Source: Arthrobacter sp. CDRTa11
GTDB lineage: Bacteria > Actinomycetota > Actinomycetes > Actinomycetales > Micrococcaceae
DNA: 64,000 nucleotides
Direction of reading: 5' to 3'
Assembly: GCF_026427775.1 (NCBI RefSeq)
Contig: NZ_CP044532.1
Coordinates: 3,224,001-3,288,000, forward strand
Part shown: positions 34,338 through 44,833 of the stretch, piece after piece
Position numbering within the stretch: the stretch's first letter is position 1
How the letters are laid out: every line of letters starts with the position of its first letter
The notes under the pieces: model-generated
Told to the model about the DNA's origin: nothing
The model's input: only the letters and a program-made list of their open reading frames with translations
The model's database searches: none
Program-made: the position numbers and the translations under genes

Positions 34338-34580
34338 CTAGCGGCGGCGGTCGGTATCGACGACGTCGACCCTGACCGGTTCGCCGCCTGCCAATGCCGC
34401 GACGACGGTGCGCAATGCGCGTGCCGTGCGGCCCTGGCGGCCGATCACCCGTCCGAGGTCATCCTGATGAACGCGTACCTCGAGGGTGTCCCCGCGGCGG
34501 TTGTTCTTCGAGCTGACCTTGACGTCCTCCGGGGAATCAACGATTCCGCGGACCAGGTGTTCGAGCGCTTCTGCCAGCAA
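34338..34580 (-). CDS. khpA: KH-domain RNA-binding protein KhpA
   Basis: An 80-residue single type-II KH domain protein. The nucleic-acid binding motif GRVIGRQGRTA is at about 43-53. In Gram-positive bacteria KhpA pairs with KhpB and binds many RNAs, affecting division and cell size. The start is TTG 34580, one base after the rpsP stop, with GAGG nine bases before it, so translation is coupled to S16. No KhpB is present in the window. Confidence 0.93.
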   Translation of the reverse strand: MLAEALEHLVRGIVDSPEDVKVSSKNNRRGDTLEVRVHQDDLGRVIGRQGRTARALRTVVAALAGGEPVRVDVVDTDRRR

Positions 34581-34581
34581 T

Positions 34582-34995
34582 CTACTCAGCCTCGGTGGTC
34601 TCTGCTTCGGCCTCGGCCGGGGCTTCGTCCTTCTTAGCCTTCTTGGTGATGGCTTCCGGGATGATCACAGAACCCTTTTCAGGGGTAACGAAGGCAGGCT
34701 TGGCGACCTTGGTCTTCAAGGTGCCCTCCTGGCCCGGCAGGCCCTTGAACTTCTGCCAGTCACCGGTGATCTTGAGGATCGCGGCAACCTGCTCGGACGG
34801 CTGTGCGCCGACGCCGAGCCAGTACTGGGCACGGTCCGTGTCAACCTCGATGTATGAGGGCTCTTCGGTGGGGTGGTACTTGCCGATTTCTTCGATGGCA
34901 CGTCCATCACGCTTGGAGCGTGCGTCCATGACGACGATGCGGTAGTACGGTGCGCGCATTTTGCCAAAGCGCTTAAGGCGAATCTTTACGGCCAC
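34582..34995 (-). CDS. rpsP: 30S ribosomal protein S16
   Basis: A 137-residue ribosomal protein, first gene of the operon. The core [10 protein letters not shown]...[16 protein letters not shown] is intact. A Lys/Ala/Glu-rich tail of about 45 residues follows, as in other actinobacteria. The start is set at GTG 34995 to give [12 protein letters not shown], the usual S16 N terminus; CAGGAG lies 11 bases before it. A GTG four codons earlier overlaps that ribosome site and is unlikely. Confidence 0.96.
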   Translation of the reverse strand: MAVKIRLKRFGKMRAPYYRIVVMDARSKRDGRAIEEIGKYHPTEEPSYIEVDTDRAQYWLGVGAQPSEQVAAILKITGDWQKFKGLPGQEGTLKTKVAKPAFVTPEKGSVIIPEAITKKAKKDEAPAEAEAETTEAE

Positions 34996-35207
34996 TTTTG
35001 TGGTCACTCCTGTTTCAGAAAGGGGGTGAACCTGCGTTCTGCACCCGTGGGGCGGGCCATACTTGAGGGTTCGAAGGACAGGATCCGGACGCGGAGAGAG
35101 GGGCCACGCAGATCGAGTACCTGTCTATTGTGCCAGATCAGCGGATGGATTTCGACTTGACACGTGGGGCTGGCGGCGAAGGAACCCAGACGGGCCGGGC
35201 CGGACAC

Positions 35208-35657
35208 TCAGGAGGACCAGACGTACAGCCCGGTGCGGTCCGTGTCGTCGATTCCGCTGGCCAGCTCGGCAAGCTGCTGGACGTACTTGCGGGCGTCTTC
35301 GGCTCCGAACGGCATGTCGTCCTGGGCCGCCCACTTTTCGGCGACGTCGTCCAGGACGTTGCCCTCTCCTTCGGTCTCATAGCTGAGCAGATCCGCGAGC
35401 GCCCGCACCATCGCCGGCGGAACCCCGAGCAGCGAGTCACTGGCCACGTCCACCATGGCCAGTTCGTAGTCCGCCCCTCCGGCATGCACGGCGGCTCCGG
35501 CGAGATCGCCCAGCTGTTCGATTTCGAAGTCGCTGATTCCGGGGATCCGCAGGCCCTGCCCGGCGGGCGAACCCGTGGACGCGCCCCGCTCGTCCAGGTC
35601 GCGTGCGCGCTTAAGCGCGGCGTCGTGGGTTGCCACAAACAGTTCGGTAAAGCCCAT
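35208..35657 (-). CDS. Conserved hypothetical protein
   Basis: A 149-residue acidic protein that I do not recognise as a named family. It opens MGFTELFVATHDAALKRARD and closes with YVQQLAELASGIDDTDRTGLYVWSS. The middle has alternating helices with many Asp/Glu and Ala. There is no signal peptide or membrane segment, so it is probably cytosolic. ATG 35657 follows GAGGG by eight bases; an ATG five codons upstream overlaps it. Codon use fits the rest of the window. It lies between rpsP and a dioxygenase gene on the same strand but is well separated from both. Confidence 0.7.
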   Translation of the reverse strand: MGFTELFVATHDAALKRARDLDERGASTGSPAGQGLRIPGISDFEIEQLGDLAGAAVHAGGADYELAMVDVASDSLLGVPPAMVRALADLLSYETEGEGNVLDDVAEKWAAQDDMPFGAEDARKYVQQLAELASGIDDTDRTGLYVWSS

Positions 35658-35782
35658 GGGAATCGCCCTCATTCCGTCGACGGTACGGCCCGGGAAGGCA
35701 GCGCTTTAGCGCCGCCCCGGCCGTTCGGATTCAGCTTAACCCACAGCCGTGCCCGGACAGCTGCACCGACCCAGAGCAATAG

Positions 35783-36658
35783 CTAGCGGACGGCGACCCG
35801 GATCCTGTTGCGCCATGGGTCCTCAAAGCGCAGCTCCGCGCCGGTGTGGTGGGCGGCGACTCCGGCAACCTTCAGGCGGTCGGCGAGAGCGCCGACGTCG
35901 TCACCTGAGGGAACTTCGATCAGCACTTCGCCCAGGCCCAGCGTGTCCCGCCGGGGACCGGCGCCACGGCTGTTCCACACGTTCATGGCCATGTGATGGT
36001 GGTAGCGGCCGGCGGAGACAAACAGCGCCTGGCCATGCCAGCCTGCGGTCTTTTCAAATCCGAGGGTGCCAACGTAGAAGGCGTGGGCCGTCTGTACGTC
36101 CCCCACTTGGAGGTGGACATGGCCCACACCCGCCGCAGCGCCCAGCTGGCTGTCCACTGACTTCTGGGTCAGGTGCTCCTGCAGGTACCGCTGCGGCGGC
36201 AGGGCGAGGCTGTCCATCACCACGTCCTTGCCGTTCCAGGACCAGCGTTCACGCGGGCGGTCCCAGTAGAGCTCGATGCCGTTGCCCTCGGGGTCATTGA
36301 AGTAGAAGGCCTCACTGACCAGGTGGTCGGCGCTGCCCGTGAAGGACCGGGGGTCATACTGCGCCACGGTGGCCACGGTGGCAGCGAGCGAAGGCTGGTC
36401 ATCAAAGAGCAGCGCTGTGTGGAACAGGCCGGCCTCTCCCCTGCCTGGAAGATTCAAGCCTGGCGCGGGGGCGAGGTGCACCAGCGGCTTGCCGAGCCGG
36501 CCCAGGTAAAGCCCGCCGTCCTGTTCGGCCACCACCTCAAGCCCGAGGGCACGCTGGTAGTAATCGGTCATGAGCTTCATATCTCCCACTTTGAGCATCA
36601 CCGTGCCCATGGTGAGGCTGGCAGGAAGAAGATCCTGGCTGGCGGCTTCTGAAGTCAT
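35783..36658 (-). CDS. VOC-family extradiol dioxygenase-like protein (CatE type)
   Basis: A 291-residue protein with two glyoxalase/vicinal-oxygen-chelate modules, at about 15-135 and 178-291. The probable iron ligands are a histidine at H180/H182 (GHVHLQV), one in the HHH at 220-222, and E248 (VLIEVPS). The layout resembles Bacillus CatE catechol-2,3-dioxygenase, but the substrate is unproven. GGGAG six bases before ATG 36658 sets the start. There are no other ring-cleavage genes next to it. Confidence 0.83.
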   Translation of the reverse strand: MTSEAASQDLLPASLTMGTVMLKVGDMKLMTDYYQRALGLEVVAEQDGGLYLGRLGKPLVHLAPAPGLNLPGRGEAGLFHTALLFDDQPSLAATVATVAQYDPRSFTGSADHLVSEAFYFNDPEGNGIELYWDRPRERWSWNGKDVVMDSLALPPQRYLQEHLTQKSVDSQLGAAAGVGHVHLQVGDVQTAHAFYVGTLGFEKTAGWHGQALFVSAGRYHHHMAMNVWNSRGAGPRRDTLGLGEVLIEVPSGDDVGALADRLKVAGVAAHHTGAELRFEDPWRNRIRVAVR

Positions 36659-36768
36659 TGAACACTCCCGGGTCAATGGCCATCGCGGGTCGTGGCCTCT
36701 TACTTATCTCAATTACTTGAAGCTTCAATTTATTCCCAGCGAAAGCCAGCTTTTGTCAGAGGATAAGT

Positions 36769-37851
36769 TCAGCGGATGAGATGCCCGCCCAGCACCACGT
36801 TCTGGAGCCTGGCAACAGTTTCCGGCACCGTCCGCGGATCCTCTTGGCAGAGCACAACGTCCGCAGGCGCGCCCTCGGAGATGCCGTCCGCCCCCAGCCA
36901 GCTCCGGGCACTCCAGCAGGCGGCGTCGAGGGCGGAAGCCATGGGAAGTCCGGCTTCATGGAGCGCCAGGATCTCGTCCGCGATCCGCCCGTGCCTGATG
37001 ACGCTTCCGGCATCGGTGCCCGCATAAATCCGGACCCCGGCCTCAAAAGCCTCAAGCACCCGCTCTGCCCTTCGCTCCCAGAGTGCCCGCATATGGGCGG
37101 CATACCGCGGAAACCTTGCTTCAGCCTGGTCAGCGATCCCCGGGAAGGTGGCGATGTTGATGAGTGTGGGCACGATGGGGACGCCCTGTTCTACGAACCT
37201 GGGGAGGTGCCGTGGCAGCAGCCCGGTGGCGTGCTCAACACAGTCGATCCCTGCATCCAGCATGTGGTCCAGGGTCTCTTCTGCGAAGCAGTGCGCTGTC
37301 ACCCGGGCGCCCTCGTCGTGGGCTGCCTCAACGGCATCCCTGACGACGGCGGGAGGGAACGACGCCGCCAGGTCACCCGCACCACGGTCGATCCAGTCCG
37401 CCACCAGCTTGACCCAGCCATCGCCGGCACGTGCCTGCTTGCGGACCGCCTCAACAAGCCCGCCGGGCTCCACTTCGACGGCGAAGTTCCGCAGGTAGCG
37501 GCCTGTCCGTGCAATGTGGCGGCCTGCCCGGAGGATCCTGGGCATGCCTGGCTTGCCCTGCAGCCAGCGGGTATCACTGACGGCGCCGGCATCCCTGACC
37601 AGGAGTGTCCCGGCGTCGCTGTCGGTGCGGGCCTGTTCTTCGGCAACTTCGTCCGCCACGGCACCGCCCCCGCCCAGGCCGATATGGCAGTGCGCGTCCA
37701 CAAAACCTGGCAGCACCCAGCCTGAGAGGACCCTGTCCGGAGCCCTCTGGGGACGGTGGAAGGTCAGCCTGCCATCCACCGACCACAATCCGCGGCGTTC
37801 CTGGCCCGGTCCCGTGAGAACGGTTCCACTGAATTTAATGACTCCGGCCAT
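36769..37851 (-). CDS. Amidohydrolase family protein
   Basis: A 360-residue metal-dependent hydrolase with the TIM-barrel amidohydrolase fold. H54 and H56 in DAHCHIG, a lysine in VKLVADW, histidines in TAHCF and VEHATG, and the aspartate in AGTDAGS supply the binuclear metal site. A small beta-sandwich flanks the barrel at both ends. Imidazolonepropionase-like and prolidase-like members are the closest type, but the substrate is not determined. It begins three bases after a GNAT acetyltransferase gene and is likely in an operon with it. Confidence 0.86.
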   Translation of the reverse strand: MAGVIKFSGTVLTGPGQERRGLWSVDGRLTFHRPQRAPDRVLSGWVLPGFVDAHCHIGLGGGGAVADEVAEEQARTDSDAGTLLVRDAGAVSDTRWLQGKPGMPRILRAGRHIARTGRYLRNFAVEVEPGGLVEAVRKQARAGDGWVKLVADWIDRGAGDLAASFPPAVVRDAVEAAHDEGARVTAHCFAEETLDHMLDAGIDCVEHATGLLPRHLPRFVEQGVPIVPTLINIATFPGIADQAEARFPRYAAHMRALWERRAERVLEAFEAGVRIYAGTDAGSVIRHGRIADEILALHEAGLPMASALDAACWSARSWLGADGISEGAPADVVLCQEDPRTVPETVARLQNVVLGGHLIR

Positions 37852-37854
37852 GGC

Positions 37855-38355
37855 CTAGAGTTCCCTCCTCATCGTGAGCCGCGGAGCCAGGGCATCAAGC
37901 CCGAGTCGCTTTTCGTGGGCCCGCAGAGCGGCAAGGCCGGGCCCTGAAGCCGGGAATTCCACGAAGCCGCACCTGGCGTAGAACGGGGCATTAAAGGGGA
38001 CGTCAGCGAAGGTACACAGCGTCATCGCTTTGAACCCCCGGCGCCGTGCTTCATCTGCGGCGGCTTCAACCAATGCCCTGCCGAGGCCCCGCCTGCCAGC
38101 TGCCGGGTGGACCGAAAGCTGCTCGAGATGAGCCAGGCCGTCCACCACATCGACCCGGGCGAATCCAGCAGGCGGACGTCCCGATACCAGGACAAAGAGC
38201 GAACCTAGGGCCGGGGTTGGCTGCGGCGCCGGGAGCAGAACTCCGCCCAGCGCGTCCTGAAGCTGTGCGTCCGCTGCGGCTTCCAGCTGTGGCAAGCAAC
38301 CCAGATCGGCTGGCTCCGCAGGTCTGATCCGGGGTGCCTCATTCGAGTCAGTCAC
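37855..38355 (-). CDS. GNAT family N-acetyltransferase
   Basis: A 166-residue acyl-CoA-dependent acetyltransferase. Motif A is visible as LEQLSVHPAAGRRGLGRAL at about 77-95, with the acetyl-CoA-binding RRGLGRAL loop. Motif B follows with FYARCGFVEF at about 125-135. The acceptor substrate is unknown. The start is GTG 38355. It is divergent from thiC and its riboswitch and precedes the amidohydrolase. Confidence 0.86.
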   Translation of the reverse strand: MTDSNEAPRIRPAEPADLGCLPQLEAAADAQLQDALGGVLLPAPQPTPALGSLFVLVSGRPPAGFARVDVVDGLAHLEQLSVHPAAGRRGLGRALVEAAADEARRRGFKAMTLCTFADVPFNAPFYARCGFVEFPASGPGLAALRAHEKRLGLDALAPRLTMRREL

Positions 38356-38410
38356 GCCGTCAGGCTAGCACCGGGCATGTGACAACGTCCTCCCGCGCAG
38401 GCTGTGGTAG

Positions 38411-40378
<1,968 letters not shown>

Positions 40379-40389
40379 CGGGCTTCAAG

Positions 40390-40427
40390 CTCCGTCCGGC
40401 AGGCATTTGGGGGCCTGCCGGACGGAG
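40390..40427 (+). terminator. Hairpin after thiC
   Basis: A perfect 15-bp stem (CTCCGTCCGGCAGGC with its complement) and an 8-base loop lie 11 bases after the thiC stop. No U-tract follows on either strand, so termination is likely but not certain. Confidence 0.55.
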
Positions 40428-40472
40428 ATCTGCGGTAGATCCTTGGGAGGCAGGCAGGGTGGGAAACGCCCG

Positions 40473-41207
40473 TCAGGACGCCCGCGGCTGCAGGCGCCGG
40501 CTGGCTTCGGCAATGAATGAACGGATGCAGTGGTCACCCTCGGCGGAATCCTGGGGCCGGTGCCCGCCGGCGGCATGGCGGTGCATGGCGCCGGTCTCCC
40601 TGAGGTACCCGGCGATTTCTTCGTAGAGGGGCTCCCAGCCGCCGGTCAGGACCAGCGTGGGGACACCGGGAACGATCTGCAGCGGGGCTTCCCAGGCGGG
40701 AGCCTGCAGCCGGAGCCGGCGCGCGGACCGTTTCTCCTCCACGGTGGCCGGCTCCTGCAGATCCGCCGCGTACACCCGCCGGACGAACTCCCGCTGGAAG
40801 TCCTCATCCCCAAGCTGGTGGCGGACATCAAAGAGCGGCTGCATCAGTTCGCGGTGTGCCGCGGTGGCGGGCAGTTCGGCGGTGAGCGACAGGCAGGCCG
40901 GCTCCACGAGGGTCAGCGAAAGCACCAGGTCCGGGCGTTCGACGGCGGCCAGCATGGCTGAGATGGCGCCCTGGGCATGCGCCACAACGTGGCCGCCGGC
41001 AGCGCCCCGGCCGTCATCAGCCAGGGACCGGAGGACGATGGCGGCATCGGCTGCAAAGGACGATTCCACAGGTTCGGCCACGGGATCGAATCCGTGCCGC
41101 CGGAGGAACAGGGCGTCATAGGTCAGTGCCATGCCATGCTGGCGGGGCCATGCCGCCGCGCCGAAGCTTCCGGCGCCGTGGACGAACACTACCCTCTGCT
41201 TGAACAT
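40473..41207 (-). CDS. Alpha/beta-hydrolase fold protein lacking the nucleophile serine
   Basis: A 244-residue protein with the alpha/beta-hydrolase fold. The oxyanion region VFVHGAGS is at 8-14. The nucleophile elbow, normally GxSxG, reads AHAQG at 76-80, so the serine is replaced by A78. A late TGGWEPL strand and GGHRPQ histidine region follow the usual order. The missing nucleophile argues against ordinary esterase activity; it may bind ligands or use another mechanism. It is divergent from nothing close and convergent with thiC. Confidence 0.82.
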   Translation of the reverse strand: MFKQRVVFVHGAGSFGAAAWPRQHGMALTYDALFLRRHGFDPVAEPVESSFAADAAIVLRSLADDGRGAAGGHVVAHAQGAISAMLAAVERPDLVLSLTLVEPACLSLTAELPATAAHRELMQPLFDVRHQLGDEDFQREFVRRVYAADLQEPATVEEKRSARRLRLQAPAWEAPLQIVPGVPTLVLTGGWEPLYEEIAGYLRETGAMHRHAAGGHRPQDSAEGDHCIRSFIAEASRRLQPRAS

Positions 41208-41246
41208 GACCCAACCCTAATCCACGGCTCCGACATCCCGGCGGCA

Positions 41247-41302
41247 CCACCCAAGTGGGTGGCAGTAAACGCACCGAAACTCGGGTTTCGGAGCGTTAAC
41301 TG
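41247..41302. repeat. Clustered palindromes downstream of ffh (REP-like)
   Basis: CCACCC/GGGTGG at 41247-41262 is followed by 17-base arms with two mismatches at 41263-41279 and 41286-41302 (containing ACGCACCGAAA). CTTAGTTG at 41319-41326 and a G-rich tail then run into the ffh stop codon. The tail matches the sequence after the palindrome at 2130-2171 in 19 of 24 positions. Confidence 0.65.
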
Positions 41303-41336
41303 CGACCCAGTTGGGCTGCTTAGTTGAGGCTGCGGG

Positions 41337-42914
41337 TTACTTGCCGAGGAATTTGTCGAAGCCCTTGGGCAGGTTGAGCTGGGACGGATCGAAGTCGCCT
41401 GACTGCTGGCCGAACGCCGCACCGGTGGGAAGGGCCTTCGCCGCACCTGCCCGGCGGGCTTCAGCTTCCCGGAGTTCCTGGGCTGCCTTGGCCGGGTTTC
41501 CGGAGCGCGCCTTCTTCTTCGGGGCGTTCTTGACAGCCTTCTTACCGCCGCCCGGGCCGCCCATTCCCGGCATACCGGGCATACCGGGCATGCCGCCCTG
41601 CGCCATCTTCTTCATCATCTTCTGTGCCTGAGCGAAGCGCTCCAGCAGGCCGTTGACCTCTGAGACATGCACACCCGAACCGCGGGCAATACGGGCGCGG
41701 CGGGAGCCGTTAATGATCTTCGGGGCGACGCGCTCGTGCGGCGTCATGGAGCGGACGATGGCCTCCACGCGGTCGATCTCGCGTTCGTCGAACTGCTCGA
41801 GCTGCTGGCGGATGTTCTGCGCACCAGGCATCATCATCAGCATCTTCTTCATGGAGCCCATGTTGCGGATCTGCTGCATCTGGGCCAGGAAGTCATCGAG
41901 GGTGAAGTCTTCCTGGTCGGCGAACTTCTTCGCCATCCGGGCGGCTTCGTCCTTGTCCCAGGACTTCTCGGCCTGCTCGATGAGCGTCAGGACATCGCCC
42001 ATGTCCAGGATGCGTGAGGCCATCCGGTCCGGGTGGAAGAGCTCGAAGTCGTCCACCCCTTCGCCGGTGGACGCAAACATCACGGGCTTGCCGGTCACGG
42101 ACGCAACGGAGAGCGCGGCACCGCCGCGGGCGTCGCCGTCGAGCTTTGACAGCACAACGCCCGTGAAGTTGACGCCTTCATCGAAGGCCATCGCCGTGTT
42201 GACCGCATCCTGGCCGATCATGGCGTCGATGACGAAGAGCACTTCGTTGGGGACAATCGCCTTGCGGATCTGGCGTGCCTGCTCCATCATCTCGGCGTCC
42301 ACGCCGAGACGGCCGGCGGTGTCCACGATCACGACGTCGTGCAGCTTCTGGCGTGCTTCCTCAACACCAGCCCGGGCGACGGCGACAGGATCGCCAGCGG
42401 GATGCTCAAGTTCGGACGTGGCGCCTGGGTGCGGGGCGAAAACCGGCACCCCGGCGCGCTTGCCCACTACCTGGAGCTGGGTAACGGCATTGGGGCGCTG
42501 GAGGTCGCACGCTACAAGGATGGGGCTGTGGCCCTGGGACTTCAGCCACTTGGACAGCTTGCCAGCAAGGGTGGTCTTGCCGGCACCCTGGAGGCCGGCG
42601 AGCATGATGATGGTGGGCCCGTTCTTGGCCAGCCGGATGCGGCGGGTCTCGCCGCCGAGGATCTCAACGAGTTCCTCATTAACGATCTTGACGATCTGCT
42701 GGCTCGGGTTCAGTGCCCCGGAGACCTCGGCACCCAGGGCGCGTTCACGGACCCGGCCCGTGAATTCACGCACCACCGGAACGGCAACGTCGGCGTCCAG
42801 GAGGGCGCGGCGGATCTCGCGGACTGTGGCGTCGACATCGGCCTCAGTGAGGCGGCCCTTGCCACGGAGATTCTTGAAGGTTGCTGTCAACCGGTCAGAG
42901 AGTGAATTGAACAC
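41337..42914 (-). CDS. ffh: Signal recognition particle protein Ffh
   Basis: A 525-residue GTPase that binds 4.5S RNA and signal sequences for co-translational membrane targeting. The N domain covers 1-90. The G domain covers 95-295, with the Walker A motif GLQGAGKTT near 108 and DTAGR. The methionine-rich M domain covers 300-525, ending with a Gly/Met/Pro-rich and basic tail. Its receptor FtsY is encoded 5 kb away. A palindrome cluster lies just downstream. Confidence 0.97.
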   Translation of the reverse strand: MFNSLSDRLTATFKNLRGKGRLTEADVDATVREIRRALLDADVAVPVVREFTGRVRERALGAEVSGALNPSQQIVKIVNEELVEILGGETRRIRLAKNGPTIIMLAGLQGAGKTTLAGKLSKWLKSQGHSPILVACDLQRPNAVTQLQVVGKRAGVPVFAPHPGATSELEHPAGDPVAVARAGVEEARQKLHDVVIVDTAGRLGVDAEMMEQARQIRKAIVPNEVLFVIDAMIGQDAVNTAMAFDEGVNFTGVVLSKLDGDARGGAALSVASVTGKPVMFASTGEGVDDFELFHPDRMASRILDMGDVLTLIEQAEKSWDKDEAARMAKKFADQEDFTLDDFLAQMQQIRNMGSMKKMLMMMPGAQNIRQQLEQFDEREIDRVEAIVRSMTPHERVAPKIINGSRRARIARGSGVHVSEVNGLLERFAQAQKMMKKMAQGGMPGMPGMPGMGGPGGGKKAVKNAPKKKARSGNPAKAAQELREAEARRAGAAKALPTGAAFGQQSGDFDPSQLNLPKGFDKFLGK

Positions 42915-42998
42915 GCGCCGTGCACTTCTTTCAGTGGATGTACGGGACTCGACTATCTAGGGTACCAAGTCAGCCCGGCATGGTGGCATGCTGGCAAG

Positions 42999-44405
42999 GT
43001 GACGAGCCAAACAACTGTAAAAACCCTGCTCATCCTCGGCGCTTCAGGCGACCTGACCGGAAGGCTGCTCCTGCCCGGCCTCGCCCGATTGTTGGCGAGC
43101 GGCCGTGCAGGAGGCCTGAACCTGGTGGGGGCCGGCTCCGACCCCTGGACTCCGGAACAGTGGCGGGACCGCGTCCACAATGCCTTCGCGGAGGCAGCCG
43201 GGTCCGCGGACGCGGCCGGGCAGCGGGCCTTGGCGGCCATCGAGAAGGAAACCACCTACCACCAGGTGGACGTTACTGGGGAGGGTCCGCTGGCCTCCCT
43301 GGTGGCGGGCCTGGACGGTCCCGCCGCTGTTTACTTCGCCCTCCCGCCGCGGGTCAGCCAGCTTGCCTGCGAGGCACTGCGGCGCGGCGGGCGGCTGCCT
43401 GCCGGCACGCGGCTGGTCATGGAGAAACCCTTTGGATCGGGTGAGGCATCTGCCCGTTCCCTCAACGAGACCCTGGCGTCCCTGGTGCCTGAAGACCACA
43501 TCCACCGGGTGGACCACTTCCTGGGCAAAGCCACGGTGCTCAACATCCTGGGCCTTCGGTTTGCCAACAACTTCCTGGAGCCGGTCTGGAACAGGGAGCA
43601 TGTGGAGAAGGTGGAGATCATCTTCGACGAAGACCTGGCCCTTGAGGGACGCGCCCGTTACTACGACGGCGCTGGGGCCTTGAGGGATATGATCCAGAGC
43701 CATCTCCTGCAGATCATGGCGCTGATGGCCATTGAACCGCCGGCCAGCATCGGCGAGCGGGACCTGCGGGACGCCATCTCTACCGTGCTCCGAGCCAGCA
43801 GCATCAGCGCCCCCTATGCAAAATCCACCCGCCGGGCCAGGTACACGGCGGGCACGGTCTCAGGACGGAATATCCCCGATTACGCCGACGAGGAGGGTGT
43901 GGATGCGGCCAGGGGCACTGAGACCCTGGCCGAGGTCCAGGTGGAAATCAACAACTGGCGCTGGAAAGGCGTTCCCTTCATCCTGCGCTCCGGGAAGGCC
44001 CTGGGCGGGAAGCGCAAGGAAGCAGTAGTCACCTTCCGCCCAGTCCCCCACCTGCCGGCCGGGTTCACGGGCGTGGACTCGCCCAACCAGCTCCGGATCG
44101 GCTTCGGGCCGGACACGCTGCAGTTCGACGTCGATGTGAACGGCCCCGGCGACATTTTCAGCCTGGGCCGCACCACCCTCAATGCCGAGCTCAGCGGCTC
44201 CGATCTCCTTCCCTATGGCGAAGTGCTGGAGGGCGTACTGAATGGAGACCCGCTGCTGTCCGTCCGCGGTGACACCGCAGAGGACTGCTGGCGGATCGTG
44301 GAGCCCGTCCTGAAGGCCTGGTCCCGGGGCACGGTACCGCTGGAGGAGTACGACGCCGGGTCCGCGGGGCCGGCGGGATGGTCAAGCCCGGCAGAAGCGG
44401 ACTGA
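42999..44405 (+). CDS. zwf: Glucose-6-phosphate dehydrogenase
   Basis: A 468-residue enzyme that oxidises glucose 6-phosphate to 6-phosphogluconolactone, first step of the oxidative pentose phosphate pathway. The cofactor motif GASGDLTGR is at 14-22. The substrate lysine is in DHFLGK at 172-177. EKPFG is at 142-146. GTG 42999 is the start, with only a weak ribosome site. It is alone, not beside opcA or tal, so it may be a second zwf paralogue; this cannot be decided here. Confidence 0.94.
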   Translation: MTSQTTVKTLLILGASGDLTGRLLLPGLARLLASGRAGGLNLVGAGSDPWTPEQWRDRVHNAFAEAAGSADAAGQRALAAIEKETTYHQVDVTGEGPLASLVAGLDGPAAVYFALPPRVSQLACEALRRGGRLPAGTRLVMEKPFGSGEASARSLNETLASLVPEDHIHRVDHFLGKATVLNILGLRFANNFLEPVWNREHVEKVEIIFDEDLALEGRARYYDGAGALRDMIQSHLLQIMALMAIEPPASIGERDLRDAISTVLRASSISAPYAKSTRRARYTAGTVSGRNIPDYADEEGVDAARGTETLAEVQVEINNWRWKGVPFILRSGKALGGKRKEAVVTFRPVPHLPAGFTGVDSPNQLRIGFGPDTLQFDVDVNGPGDIFSLGRTTLNAELSGSDLLPYGEVLEGVLNGDPLLSVRGDTAEDCWRIVEPVLKAWSRGTVPLEEYDAGSAGPAGWSSPAEAD

Positions 44406-44422
44406 CACCACCAAAAAGCAGA

Positions 44423-44456
44423 GCGGGCAGGAAACCCTTCCAGGTTTCCTGCCCGC
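44423..44456. terminator. Bidirectional terminator between zwf and glnK
   Basis: A perfect 14-bp stem (GCGGGCAGGAAACC with its complement) and a 6-base loop lie between the convergent zwf and glnK stops. Flanking tracts are weak. Confidence 0.65.
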
Positions 44457-44494
44457 CCTGCTGTGGAGCTGTGTGGCGTTTAGTGTGCGGCGGC

Positions 44495-44833
44495 CTAGAT
44501 TGCGGCGGTGCCGCGTTCTCCGGTGCGCACCCTGACTGCCTCGAAAACATCTACGGTCCAGACCTTGCCGTCGCCGGCGCGGCCGGTGTTGGAGCTGGCG
44601 ATGATCACATCGAGGATGTCATCGGCCTGCTCGTCGGTGGCCAGCACTTCTACCCGGATCTTGGGCAGGAGGTCCACGTTGTATTCTGCCCCACGGTAGA
44701 CCTCCGTGTAGCCGCGCTGCCTGCCGTAGCCGCTGGCCGCGCTGACCGTCAGTCCCTGGACGCCGTATGCTTCCAGGCCTTCCCGGATTGCTTCGAGCTT
44801 CTCCGGCCTGACGATTGCTGTAATCAGTTTCAT
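44495..44833 (-). CDS. glnK: Nitrogen regulatory protein P-II
   Basis: A 112-residue trimeric signalling protein that senses 2-oxoglutarate and ATP/ADP and gates ammonium uptake by binding AmtB. The T-loop has Y51 in YRGAEYNVDL, the residue modified by adenylylation in actinobacteria. The C-terminal TGERGTAAI matches the family. Its ATG overlaps the amt stop as ATGA, so it is co-translated with the transporter, the usual amt-glnK arrangement. A glnD follows in many relatives, but here zwf is convergent instead. Confidence 0.95.
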   Translation of the reverse strand: MKLITAIVRPEKLEAIREGLEAYGVQGLTVSAASGYGRQRGYTEVYRGAEYNVDLLPKIRVEVLATDEQADDILDVIIASSNTGRAGDGKVWTVDVFEAVRVRTGERGTAAI

